A stretch of DNA of 6,900 bases from Rhodocyclaceae bacterium (GCA_013821865.1 PNJM01000145.1:1-6900), one strand, 5' to 3'. Positions 1 to 6,151 are shown, counted from the stretch's first letter. The notes: generated by a model not told the origin, from the letters alone. Numbers and translations: made by a program.

Positions 1-115
1 GATCCTGCCCGGCTGCGACAGCAAGGCGCTGTACGACCTTTTCCCCACCGGCCCGGCCAAGCAGGGCTGCAAGGTCGGCGGCCTGCCGCAGCCCTACGGC
101 AAGGGCGGCTACTGA
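1..115 (+). CDS. DsrC/TusE-family protein, C-terminal fragment (penultimate Cys replaced by Lys)
   Basis: Only the last 37 codons are in the window; the reading frame runs from base 2 to the TGA at 113-115, and the gene starts upstream. The tail reads LFPTGPAKQGCKVGGLPQP, the flexible C-terminal arm typical of DsrC/TusE/DsvC small sulfur-carrier proteins. In the family this arm carries CysB and, eleven residues later, the penultimate CysA (pattern CKxAGLPKPxGC). Here CysB is present, but the CysA position is lysine and the protein ends GKGGY, slightly longer than usual. CysA is the sulfur-carrying residue in TusE and DsrC, so classical sulfur relay through it should not be possible. A further cysteine (LPGC) lies 18 residues before CysB. 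It is probably co-transcribed with the DsrC-like gene 9 bases downstream. The family call is firm; the function of this variant is not known to me. Confidence 0.85.
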   Translation, partial: ILPGCDSKALYDLFPTGPAKQGCKVGGLPQPYGKGGY

Positions 116-124
116 GCGACGGAC

Positions 125-490
125 ATGGGCGACGCCTACAGGGACACTCCGGCAAGGGCCATCCTCGTGAACGGCCGCGAGGTTCTTGTCGATTCCGAAG
201 GCTATCTCATCAACCTTGACGACTGGTCGGAGGAATTCGCTCGCGTCCTGGCCAGGGAAGAGGAATTGGAGCTGACCGATGAGCACTGGCAGGTAATCAA
301 CTTCATCCGCGACTACTACCATGAGCACCGCGTGCAGCCGCAGGTGAGAGCGATGATCGCGCACTTCACCGGCAAGTGGGGTTCGGAGCGCGGCAGCAAC
401 CATTCTCTGCACGAGATCTTTCCGAAGGGCGGGCCGCAGAAGCAGGGCAACCGCCTGGCCGGCGTGCTGCGGACAAAAGGCGAGCATTGA
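125..490 (+). CDS. Cysteine-free DsrC/TusE-like protein (RspA type)
   Basis: A 121-aa protein of normal DsrC/TusE length and layout. Residues 14-35 (ILVNGREVLVDSEGYLINLD) match the family's N-terminal hairpin with its DxxGYLxNxxDW signature. Residues 50-75 (LTDEHWQVINFIRDYY) are the central helices, and the C-terminal arm starts at IFPKG. In that arm the CysB position is Asn109 and the CysA position is Glu120; the whole protein has no cysteine. DsrC-like proteins lacking both cysteines have been described as RspA and proposed to be regulatory rather than sulfur-carrying. It therefore cannot form the DsrC trisulfide or accept a persulfide in a tRNA 2-thiouridine relay. It starts 9 bases after the preceding DsrC paralog, with only a weak purine-rich stretch as ribosome site, which suggests translation follows the upstream gene. 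Family membership is confident; the role is inference. Confidence 0.88.
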   Translation: MGDAYRDTPARAILVNGREVLVDSEGYLINLDDWSEEFARVLAREEELELTDEHWQVINFIRDYYHEHRVQPQVRAMIAHFTGKWGSERGSNHSLHEIFPKGGPQKQGNRLAGVLRTKGEH

Positions 491-501
491 GAGCGCGATA
501 G

Positions 502-1074
502 ATGGCAATCCGGATCCGCAGCAAGTTCCACGCCGGCGGGCGCGAGCGCAGCATGGCAACGCTGGCCAGCGTGGCGGCCATGCTGGCATGGAAGCTTTCG
601 ATCGATTCGATCAAGCGCATGCGCGAGGCGAAGTTCGACATCGATCTCGGCCGGCCCTATTTCGATTTCGTCTGCGAGTCCATGGCGTTCTACGCCCACA
701 TTGCCGATCGCGTTGCCTTCGGCAAGCTGGAAACCGGCAGGCGCGGCGAGTTCACCACGGCGCTGGCCCTGCGCATGGCGGATGCAATAGAAGAAAATGC
801 CGACATGCTCCTCGAAGCCCCGGTCCCCGGCGAGTGCCGCAGCCACTTCCTCGATCTCTTCAACCAGGCCGGCACCGACTACGCGGAATTCGGCTACGGC
901 GCCGACGGCCCCGATTTCGGCTTCCGCCGCTGCTTCGCCGCGCGCGTGCGCGAGGGCATGCCGGAGAAGGACAAGACCTGGGTGTACGACCAGGTCATGG
1001 AAATCGAGGCGCCTGAAGGCGTCAAGGCGATCGGGAGGACGCTGGCGGGATTGTTTGCCGGAACGGATCGATGA
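502..1074 (+). CDS. Uncharacterised 190-aa protein between rspA-like and tauD-like genes
   Basis: I do not recognise the family. The product is soluble-looking, with no convincing signal peptide or membrane segment. An Ala/Leu-rich helix lies at about residues 18-38 (MATLASVAAMLAWKLSIDSI), followed by a charged stretch and a mainly helical body with aromatic-rich parts (YFDFVCESMAFYAHIADR) and a Gly/Asp/Phe-rich loop around residues 130-145. Cysteines are few (FVCES, GECRS, RRCFA) and form no CxxC motif. It begins 11 bases after the DsrC-like gene and its TGA overlaps the ATG of the dioxygenase gene (ATGA at 1071-1074), so it is probably translated in step with both. The ATG at 502 is used because it fits the tight spacing; an in-frame ATG at 553 would remove 17 basic residues and is a possible alternative. 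Codon use agrees with its neighbours, and the opposite-strand frames give low-complexity Arg/Ala-rich translations. Confidence 0.75.
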   Translation: MAIRIRSKFHAGGRERSMATLASVAAMLAWKLSIDSIKRMREAKFDIDLGRPYFDFVCESMAFYAHIADRVAFGKLETGRRGEFTTALALRMADAIEENADMLLEAPVPGECRSHFLDLFNQAGTDYAEFGYGADGPDFGFRRCFAARVREGMPEKDKTWVYDQVMEIEAPEGVKAIGRTLAGLFAGTDR

Positions 1075-1946
1075 CGGCGCATTTCGACCTCGGCAATCCA
1101 TCGGCCTACGCCGCCTGGCGCGAGCGCAAGCTGGCCGGCCATCCGCGCTCGCTCGGCGATCTCGTCGTCGAAATAGACGACCCGCGCTCGCTCACCGAGT
1201 TGGAGCGGAGCGCCCTGCTCGCCCGCTGCTCGGCGGCGAACATGGCACTCTATGCCTCGCGCAGCGGCGATGATCCGGACAAGGAAATCCCCCGGCAGCT
1301 CGGCCGCCAGCTCGGCCTCGTGCGGCTCGATGCCAACATGCTGGCCGACGACGACGGCATCTCGCCGCTGGCCGTGGCGCCGGCGGGGACGCGCACCGAA
1401 TTCATCCCCTACACCGACCGCGGCATCAAGTGGCACACCGACGGCTACTACAACGCCCTCGACCGGCAGATCCACGGCATGGTCCTGCATTGCGTGCAGA
1501 GCGCCGAGAGCGGCGGCGGAAACCAGCTGATGGATCACGAGATCGCCTACCTCCTGCTGCGCGACGAGAACCCCGACTTCATTCGCGCCTTCATGGCGCC
1601 GGATGCCATGACCATTCCGCCGCGGCTGGAAGACGGCAGCGTGGCGCGATCCGCGCAGTCCGGACCGGTGTTCTCTGTCCATCCCGACGGCCATCTGCAC
1701 ATGCGCTACACGGCGCGCACGGTGAGCATCGAATGGAAGGACGACGCCGCGACGAAAGGCGCCGTGGCAGCGCTGGAGCGGCTGCTGGCGAGCGGCTCGC
1801 CGTACATCTTCCGCGGCCGTCTCGAGCCAGGCATGGGCCTGGTGTGCAACAACATCCTGCACGACCGCGCCGCCTTCAAGGACAGCGAAACGCGCCACCG
1901 CCTGCTCTATCGCGCCCGCTCCTTCGACCGCGTTGCTGCGGCCTGA
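1071..1946 (+). CDS. TauD/TfdA-family Fe(II)/2-oxoglutarate-dependent dioxygenase
   Basis: A 291-aa protein with the iron-binding facial triad of the TauD/TfdA family: His122 and Asp124 in KWHTDGYYN, and His264 in NNILHDRAAF. Arg275 and Arg277, 11-13 residues after the distal His, are placed to bind the 2-oxoglutarate carboxylate. The segment around residue 264 matches the family pattern LHxRxxF..S..R. Such enzymes couple 2-oxoglutarate decarboxylation and O2 to hydroxylation of a small substrate; taurine, sulfonates, herbicides and trimethyl-lysine are known examples. The first 100 residues are poorly conserved relative to TauD, so the substrate cannot be read from sequence and tauD is not a safe name. 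The gene overlaps its upstream neighbour by 4 bases and is the last gene before a probable terminator. Linkage to DsrC-like genes makes an organosulfur substrate attractive, but that is inference. Confidence 0.88.
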   Translation: MTAHFDLGNPSAYAAWRERKLAGHPRSLGDLVVEIDDPRSLTELERSALLARCSAANMALYASRSGDDPDKEIPRQLGRQLGLVRLDANMLADDDGISPLAVAPAGTRTEFIPYTDRGIKWHTDGYYNALDRQIHGMVLHCVQSAESGGGNQLMDHEIAYLLLRDENPDFIRAFMAPDAMTIPPRLEDGSVARSAQSGPVFSVHPDGHLHMRYTARTVSIEWKDDAATKGAVAALERLLASGSPYIFRGRLEPGMGLVCNNILHDRAAFKDSETRHRLLYRARSFDRVAAA

Positions 1947-1984
1947 CCCATGGATGGGGAACTTTCGCGACAGCCGGGGTAGAA

Positions 1985-2005
1985 ACAGGCAAAATAACCG
2001 CCTGT
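1985..2005. repeat. Short inverted repeat ACAGGC-9-GCCTGT
   Basis: The perfect 6-base arms ACAGGC and GCCTGT flank the A/T-rich 9-base spacer AAAATAACC, in the gap after the dioxygenase gene. It could be a small hairpin or a protein-binding site near a promoter of the Sel1 gene. No T tract follows, so it is not an obvious terminator. It is short enough to arise by chance. Confidence 0.3.
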
Positions 2006-2064
2006 GCTCACCGGCACCGGAAAAATGTCCAACGGCGTTTCCAGCTACATCCTCCTGCCTACCC

Positions 2065-2087
2065 CGGCGACCATGGTCGCCGTTTTT
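2065..2087 (+). terminator. Probable intrinsic terminator after the dsrC-like/dioxygenase cluster
   Basis: The 18-base perfect palindrome CGGCGACCATGGTCGCCG can form a 7-bp GC-rich stem with a CATG loop and is followed directly by TTTTT. This is the form of a rho-independent terminator on the + strand. It lies 118 bases after the dioxygenase stop but only 20 bases before the ATG of the Sel1-repeat gene. If it terminates fully, the Sel1 gene has almost no room for its own promoter downstream of it, so it may act instead as an attenuator or leader hairpin. Confidence 0.6.
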
Positions 2088-2107
2088 CTGATGCAGAACG
2101 GCGAACA

Positions 2108-2986
2108 ATGACGAAGTTCCTGCTGCGGATTCTTGCGGTCGTGCTGACGGTGGTGCCGCTGGCCTGCCTGGCTGTCACGGCCGACGAGGCGGCGGTGATA
2201 CGGCAATCCGCCGAACGGGGAAACCATGGTGCGCAGGTCCTGCTCGGGCTGATCTACCGGCACGGCGACGCCGGCTATCCGCGCGATGCGAACCTGTCCG
2301 CCTACTGGATGCTGCGGGCCGCGCGCCAGGGCAATGCCTACGCCCAGTACGTGATGGGGGATTACTGCGAGCAGGGCTCGGGCGTGGCCAAGGATATGAA
2401 GCTCGCAGCCCACTGGCGCGAACTGGCGGCGGCTCAGGGCAACGCGGAGGCCCAGCTCAAGCTGGGCAGGATGTACCTGGCCGGCGAGGGCGTCGACAGG
2501 GACTACGCGCAGGCCGAGCGCTGGCTGGGAAAGGCGGCCGACCAGGGCAATGCCGACGCGCAGTTCCTGCTCGGCAAGATGTACCACGAGGGGCACGGCG
2601 TGCCGCAAGACCTGGAGCGGGGCAAGACCTGGCTGGGGCGCGCCGCGGCGCAGGGCCACGACGATGCGCTCAAATTCCTTGACGCCATCGTCGAGCTCGG
2701 GCGCAGCGTGCTCGACTTGTACCAGGGCGGCGAGGCGCTGATGGAAAAGGCCCGCGCCGGCAATCCCGAGGCGCAGTACGAGCTGGGCCTGCGCTACGAA
2801 ACGGGTGCCTGGGGCGTGGAGCAGGACAACCGGGAGGCGGTGTTCTGGCTGACCCGGGCGGCGGAGAACGGGCACCGCCTGGCGATGCAGGCCCTCGCGC
2901 ACATCTACGAGAAGGGATTGCTCGGGGTGAAGGCCGACGCCGAGGCCGCGCGCACCTGGAGCGGGAAGGCGCGGGCAGGCCAATGA
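2108..2986 (+). CDS. Secreted Sel1-like repeat protein
   Basis: The product is 292 aa. Residues 1-25 form a signal peptide: basic start MTKFLLR, a hydrophobic core of about 15 residues and a likely signal peptidase I site AVTA|DE. The rest is almost wholly Sel1-like repeats of 35-38 residues beginning G[NH]xxAQ: about 38-74, 75-110, 111-146, 147-182, a degenerate one at 183-217 lacking the GxGV turn, then 218-254 and 255-292. Sel1 repeats are TPR-like alpha-alpha solenoids that bind proteins or cell-wall components, so a periplasmic scaffold role is likely; the partner is unknown. The reading frame stays open upstream to 1430, but the part before 2108 overlaps the dioxygenase gene in another frame and has low-complexity Arg/Ala composition. 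The ATG at 2108 starts the signal peptide and is therefore preferred. Cys20 does not sit in a good lipobox. The DUF599 gene follows after 33 bases. Confidence 0.9.
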   Translation: MTKFLLRILAVVLTVVPLACLAVTADEAAVIRQSAERGNHGAQVLLGLIYRHGDAGYPRDANLSAYWMLRAARQGNAYAQYVMGDYCEQGSGVAKDMKLAAHWRELAAAQGNAEAQLKLGRMYLAGEGVDRDYAQAERWLGKAADQGNADAQFLLGKMYHEGHGVPQDLERGKTWLGRAAAQGHDDALKFLDAIVELGRSVLDLYQGGEALMEKARAGNPEAQYELGLRYETGAWGVEQDNREAVFWLTRAAENGHRLAMQALAHIYEKGLLGVKADAEAARTWSGKARAGQ

Positions 2987-3019
2987 CCCATCCATCACCG
3001 GATCATTGCTGAGGACACC

Positions 3020-3568
3020 ATGACATACCCCGACTGGCTGGGCTCGACCAAGGTGGACATCGCCTGCTTCATTGCAAGCGTGCTCGCGCTTGCGGCGTAC
3101 CACGCCTACCTGCGCTACCGGCTGAAGCGGGATCCGACCTACACGGTGCAGGCGGTCAACACCATCGCGCGCACGGCCTGGGTGGAAAACGTCATGGCCG
3201 GCAACAAGGACATCCTCGCCGTGCAGACCCTGCGCAACTCCACGATGGCGGCGACCTTCCTTGCCTCGACCGCGGTGCTGCTCGTGATGGGGACGCTGAC
3301 ACTGAGCGGGCAGGGCTCGCAGCTGGAGACTTCCTGGCACGCGCTCAACACGGTGGGTGCGGTGCACAGCGAGATATGGATTGTCAAGCTGATCCTGCTG
3401 CTGCTTGACTTCTTCGTCGCCTTCTTCAGCTTCGCCTCGGCGATACGGCTGTTCAACCATGTCGGCTACATGATCAACGTGCCACTCTCGCTCGCCCACA
3501 AGGCGATCTCGCCGCAGCACGTCGCCATTCACCTGAACCGGGCCGGCCATCACTACAGCATAGGCACG
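3020..3568 (+). pseudogene. DUF599-family membrane protein, C-terminus lost at the pxpA junction
   Basis: Start ATG 3020 has GAGGA 6 bases upstream. Residues 1-182 are recognisably DUF599: transmembrane segments at about 14-31, 75-95 and 119-142, with the family features RNSTMAATFLAST, FNHVGYMINVP and NRAGHHYSIG. Function is unknown for the family. After about Gly182 the expected continuation, a further hydrophobic segment near the end of a roughly 215-240 aa protein, is absent. The frame passes at 3569 directly into the antisense strand of pxpA. It stays in register with pxpA codons until a TAG at 4451-4453, giving a formal 477-codon frame. That tail is hydrophilic Arg/Ala/Gly-rich sequence typical of a shadow frame and unlike a membrane protein. 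I interpret a real gene with a missing 3' end, without its own stop codon; a functional truncated protein or an assembly join cannot be excluded. The listed end is the last base before the pxpA stop codon. Confidence 0.72.
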
Positions 3569-4354
3569 CTACGCCTTGTCGCTGCCGATCAGAGTGGGCA
3601 ACGACGCAATCGTATAGCCCATCTCAACCAGGCCCTCGCGCAGCCGCCGCGCGGTGGCCACGGCTTCCCGGTTGTCGCCATGCACGCAGAGGCTGCCCGC
3701 CTGCGTCGACAGGCGTCTGCCGCTGATGCTGACGAGGGCGCCTTCCTCGAGGATGCGGCGCACATGGGCGAGGCTGGCTTCCGCCCCGTGGATCAGCGCG
3801 CCGGCCTGGCTGCGCGGCACCAGCTGGCCGTCGTCGAGATAGGCGCGGTCGGCGAAGATTTCCTCCACCACCGGCAGGCCGGCTTCGCGTCCGGCTTCGG
3901 ACAGCTTCGACAGGGCGGGCGCCAGCAGGATCAGCGAACGGTCGAGCGCCGCGATGGCGCGGCAGACCGTTCGCGCGATTTCGAGGTCCGCGCAGGCGGC
4001 GTTGTTAAGCGCGCCGTGCGGCTTGACGTGGGTGACGCGCAGGCCTTCCGCCGCGGCCAGGCCGGCCAGGGCGCCGATCTGGTAGAGGATCGCGGCCTCG
4101 AGTTCGTCCGGCGTCATCTCCATGCGGCGGCGGCCGAAACCCTGCAGGTCGGGGTAAGCGACATGCGCGCCGATGCTGACGCCGCGTTCGCGCGCCAGCC
4201 GCAGGGTGCGGCGCATCACCGGCGGATCGCCGGCATGGAAGCCGCAGGCGATATTGGCGGAGGCGACGATGTCCAGCAGGGCATCGTCCTCGCCCATGGT
4301 CCAGGCGCCGAAGCTCTCGCCCAGGTCGGCGTTCAGGTTGATGGGCTTGCTCAT
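3569..4354 (-). CDS. pxpA: 5-oxoprolinase subunit PxpA (LamB/YcsF family)
   Basis: A 261-aa cytoplasmic protein of the LamB/YcsF family, subunit A of the prokaryotic ATP-dependent 5-oxoprolinase, which works with PxpB and PxpC to convert 5-oxoproline to glutamate. Signatures are in order: NLNADLGESFG (6-16), ANIACGFHAGD (33-43), GAHVAYPDLQGFGRR (62-76), HVKPHGALNN (109-118), EIFADRAYLDDGQLVPR (165-181) and LCVHGDN (222-228). The usual HGALYN motif reads HGALNN here, a Tyr-to-Asn change at 117. The start ATG overlaps the pxpC stop by 4 bases (ATGA), and an AAGGGGGA ribosome site lies 7-14 bases upstream. The last 15 or so residues beyond the conserved core are poorly conserved in the family. 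The gene ends in direct contact with the truncated convergent DUF599 frame, with no terminator between them. Confidence 0.95.
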   Translation of the reverse strand: MSKPINLNADLGESFGAWTMGEDDALLDIVASANIACGFHAGDPPVMRRTLRLARERGVSIGAHVAYPDLQGFGRRRMEMTPDELEAAILYQIGALAGLAAAEGLRVTHVKPHGALNNAACADLEIARTVCRAIAALDRSLILLAPALSKLSEAGREAGLPVVEEIFADRAYLDDGQLVPRSQAGALIHGAEASLAHVRRILEEGALVSISGRRLSTQAGSLCVHGDNREAVATARRLREGLVEMGYTIASLPTLIGSDKA

Positions 4355-5406
4355 TCTTCGTCCCCCTTGCCGAAACCGTTGTCGAACAGGATACCGCTGA
4401 TGAGATTGACGGAATACAGCGCCGCCTCATCGATGTCGCCCGCAGGCCGGTAGGGCGCGATGCCGGCGAGCCACGATTCGAGTTTGGCGCGCTGCTCCCG
4501 CAGCGCCGACAGGGCCTGGGCGCGCGTGACGAGCGCAAAGCGCAGGCGGTCGCCCGGCAGCAGGTGCGCCAGCCGCGGCAGGTCGGCGCGGATCACCGTG
4601 GCGATCTTCGGATAGCCGCCGACGGTCTGGCAATCGGCGAGCAGCAAAATGGGCTGGCCGTCCGGCGGCACCTGGAGGGCGCCGGGCGCGACACAGTCGG
4701 AAACAATCTCCTCCCCGGCGGCAGCGTTGTGCGCCAATTGCGGCCCCTTCAGCCGGATGCCCATGCGGTCGGCGTCGCGGCTGACGACAAAATCCGCATC
4801 GATCAGCGTGCGCAGCGCATCCGGTGTGAAGTGATTCTCCTGCGGGCCGAGCATGAGCCGCAGCGGCCCGCCTTCATGAACGAAGGCAGCCTGCCTGCAT
4901 TCTCCGTCCTGCGTGCCGTCTCGGTCGCCCGTGTCGATGCGATCGCCGGCGCGCAAGGCGCGGCCCTCGACGCCGCCGATCTGCGCGCGCAAGTGGGTGG
5001 CGCGGCTGCCGAGCTGCGGCGGCGTATCGATGCCGCCGGCCACGGCGAGATAGGCGACGCCGCCGCGGATAACGCCTGCCTTCAGCGTGTCGCCGTCCTC
5101 CAGGGTGATGCTGTGCCAGGCCGGCAGCGCCAGCACGCGGCCCTCGACGCGCCGCACGCTTGCCTCGGCCGGTCCGGCGAGCGCCACGCGCAGGCACCCG
5201 CCAACGACCCGCAAATGCGGCCCCTGCAGGCGCATTTCGAGCGCGGCGGCATCGGCGCGATTGCCGGCCAGCGCATTGGCACAGGCCAGCCCGAGCGGGT
5301 CGAGCGCCCCGGAGAGGGCTACCCCGTAGCTGCGGTAGCCGGGGCGTCCGGCATCCTGCACCGTTGTGCCCGTGCTCCCCTCGAGCACTTCGATCACGAC
5401 GGCCAT
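4351..5406 (-). CDS. pxpC: 5-oxoprolinase subunit PxpC (KipA/AHS2, biotin-dependent carboxyltransferase-like)
   Basis: A 351-aa AHS2/KipA-type protein, the C subunit of 5-oxoprolinase. Seen motifs are GTTVQDAGRPGYRSYG (13-28), the turn LSGALDP (31-37), GPQENHF (187-193), SRDADRMGIRLKGP (209-222), SDCVAPGALQVPPDGQP (236-252) and TVGGYPKIATV (261-271). The Met at 5406 is chosen because it precedes the family's N-terminal strand (VVIEVLEGSTGTTVQDAG) and has GGAGG 4 bases upstream (5411-5415). The frame remains open to 5628, but that part overlaps pxpB and is Arg-rich shadow. It overlaps pxpB by 13 bases and pxpA by 4, indicating translational coupling. A C-terminal tail of about 30 residues after the core ends in GKGDEE. 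The homologous Bacillus protein KipA was first described with the KinA inhibitor KipI; the neighbouring pxpA supports the metabolic role here. Confidence 0.95.
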   Translation of the reverse strand: MAVVIEVLEGSTGTTVQDAGRPGYRSYGVALSGALDPLGLACANALAGNRADAAALEMRLQGPHLRVVGGCLRVALAGPAEASVRRVEGRVLALPAWHSITLEDGDTLKAGVIRGGVAYLAVAGGIDTPPQLGSRATHLRAQIGGVEGRALRAGDRIDTGDRDGTQDGECRQAAFVHEGGPLRLMLGPQENHFTPDALRTLIDADFVVSRDADRMGIRLKGPQLAHNAAAGEEIVSDCVAPGALQVPPDGQPILLLADCQTVGGYPKIATVIRADLPRLAHLLPGDRLRFALVTRAQALSALREQRAKLESWLAGIAPYRPAGDIDEAALYSVNLISGILFDNGFGKGDEE

Positions 5407-6146
5407 GGCGCCTCCGGCGCGACGCGAAAGCGGTCGCGGTAGAGGCGGCCCTGCGCCGCTTCCTGTTCCAGTCGGGCGAAGGATTCCGCGTCGATCGGCT
5501 GCCACATGACTTCGTCGCCCGGCGAGAACAGGGCCGGCGCGGCAACGTCGCGCGGATCGAACAAGGTGAGCGGCGTGCGCCCGAGCAGGCGCCAGCCGCC
5601 GGGGCTGGCGACGGGATAGATGGCGCACAGCTCGCCGGTCACCGCCAGGCTGCGCGCCGGCACTTCCAGGCGCGGCGTGGCCAAGCGCGGCATGGCCAGC
5701 TCCGCCGGCAGGCCGCCCATGTAGGGAAAGCCCGGCATGAAGCCAAGCATGTAGACGCGGAATACCGTCGACGCCATCTTCTCGACGACCGCCTCGGGGG
5801 AGAGGCCGCCGGCCGCGGCGAGTTCAGCCAGATCGGGGCCGGCCTCGCCGCCGAACAGAATCGGAATGCACCAGCGCCGGCCGGTCACGGCGCTTTGCGG
5901 CGCGCCGGCGGCCAGTTCACGAAGCTGCTCGGCCAGCGCGTCGGCATCCGCCGCCAGCGGATCGAAATATACGGTGCAGGAACGGAAAGTCGGCACCCAT
6001 TCGATCACGCCGGAGAGCCCGCCGTCCTCGCGGGCCGCCTGCAAGGTGCGGGCGAAGCCCATCACGCGGCCGTGGGTGGCGAGGTCGATGCCGTCGCCGA
6101 ACTCGACGGTCCACGCGGCATCGCCGAGCGGCAGCAGGCGGGGCAT
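5394..6146 (-). CDS. pxpB: 5-oxoprolinase subunit PxpB (KipI/AHS1 family)
   Basis: A 250-aa AHS1/KipI-type protein, subunit B of the PxpABC 5-oxoprolinase. It begins MPRLLPLGDAAWTVEFGD, the normal family N-terminus, and contains the signature GFMPGFPYMGG (135-145) and YPVASPGGWRLLGRTP (177-192). FDP (196-198) and FSPGDEV (207-213) are also typical. The ATG at 6146 lies 5 bases after the stop of the MarR-family gene; the frame remains open further upstream but overlaps that gene. No strong ribosome site precedes it, so translation is probably coupled to the regulator gene. Its last 13 bases overlap the start of pxpC. The order B-C-A is the same as in Escherichia coli (ybgJ-ybgK-ybgL). Confidence 0.94.
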   Translation of the reverse strand: MPRLLPLGDAAWTVEFGDGIDLATHGRVMGFARTLQAAREDGGLSGVIEWVPTFRSCTVYFDPLAADADALAEQLRELAAGAPQSAVTGRRWCIPILFGGEAGPDLAELAAAGGLSPEAVVEKMASTVFRVYMLGFMPGFPYMGGLPAELAMPRLATPRLEVPARSLAVTGELCAIYPVASPGGWRLLGRTPLTLFDPRDVAAPALFSPGDEVMWQPIDAESFARLEQEAAQGRLYRDRFRVAPEAPWPS

Positions 6147-6151
6147 GCGGA

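Larger units (their letters stand above)
1947..2107. other. Intergenic region between dioxygenase and Sel1-repeat genes
   Basis: These 161 bases hold no recognised gene. They contain a 6-base inverted repeat (1985-2005) and an 18-base perfect palindrome with a T tract (2065-2087). I see no convincing sigma-70 promoter for the downstream gene, so its promoter is unassigned. Confidence 0.5.

Noticed and set aside
316..1101. Minus-strand 261-codon open frame opposite the DsrC-like and orphan genes
   Set aside because: It lies antisense to two well-supported genes, has low-complexity Ala/Arg/Gly-rich composition and no recognisable family; a shadow of GC-rich codon bias.
1430..2107. Upstream extension of the Sel1-repeat frame to give a 518-aa protein
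   Set aside because: The extra part overlaps the dioxygenase in another frame and reads as Arg-rich noise, while the ATG at 2108 begins a clear signal peptide.
894..2108. Minus-strand 404-codon open frame opposite the dioxygenase gene
   Set aside because: The opposite strand encodes a protein with an intact dioxygenase active site; this frame is compositionally biased and has no domain signature.
2045..3553. Minus-strand 502-codon open frame across the Sel1 and DUF599 genes
   Set aside because: Antisense to two recognisable proteins; rich in Arg, His and Val with no family features. Its length reflects the rarity of TTA, CTA and TCA codons in the sense genes.
5407..5628. 74-codon N-terminal extension of PxpC
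   Set aside because: The extension overlaps pxpB, is Arg/Ala-rich and precedes the normal family N-terminus, and the Met at 5406 has GGAGG just upstream.
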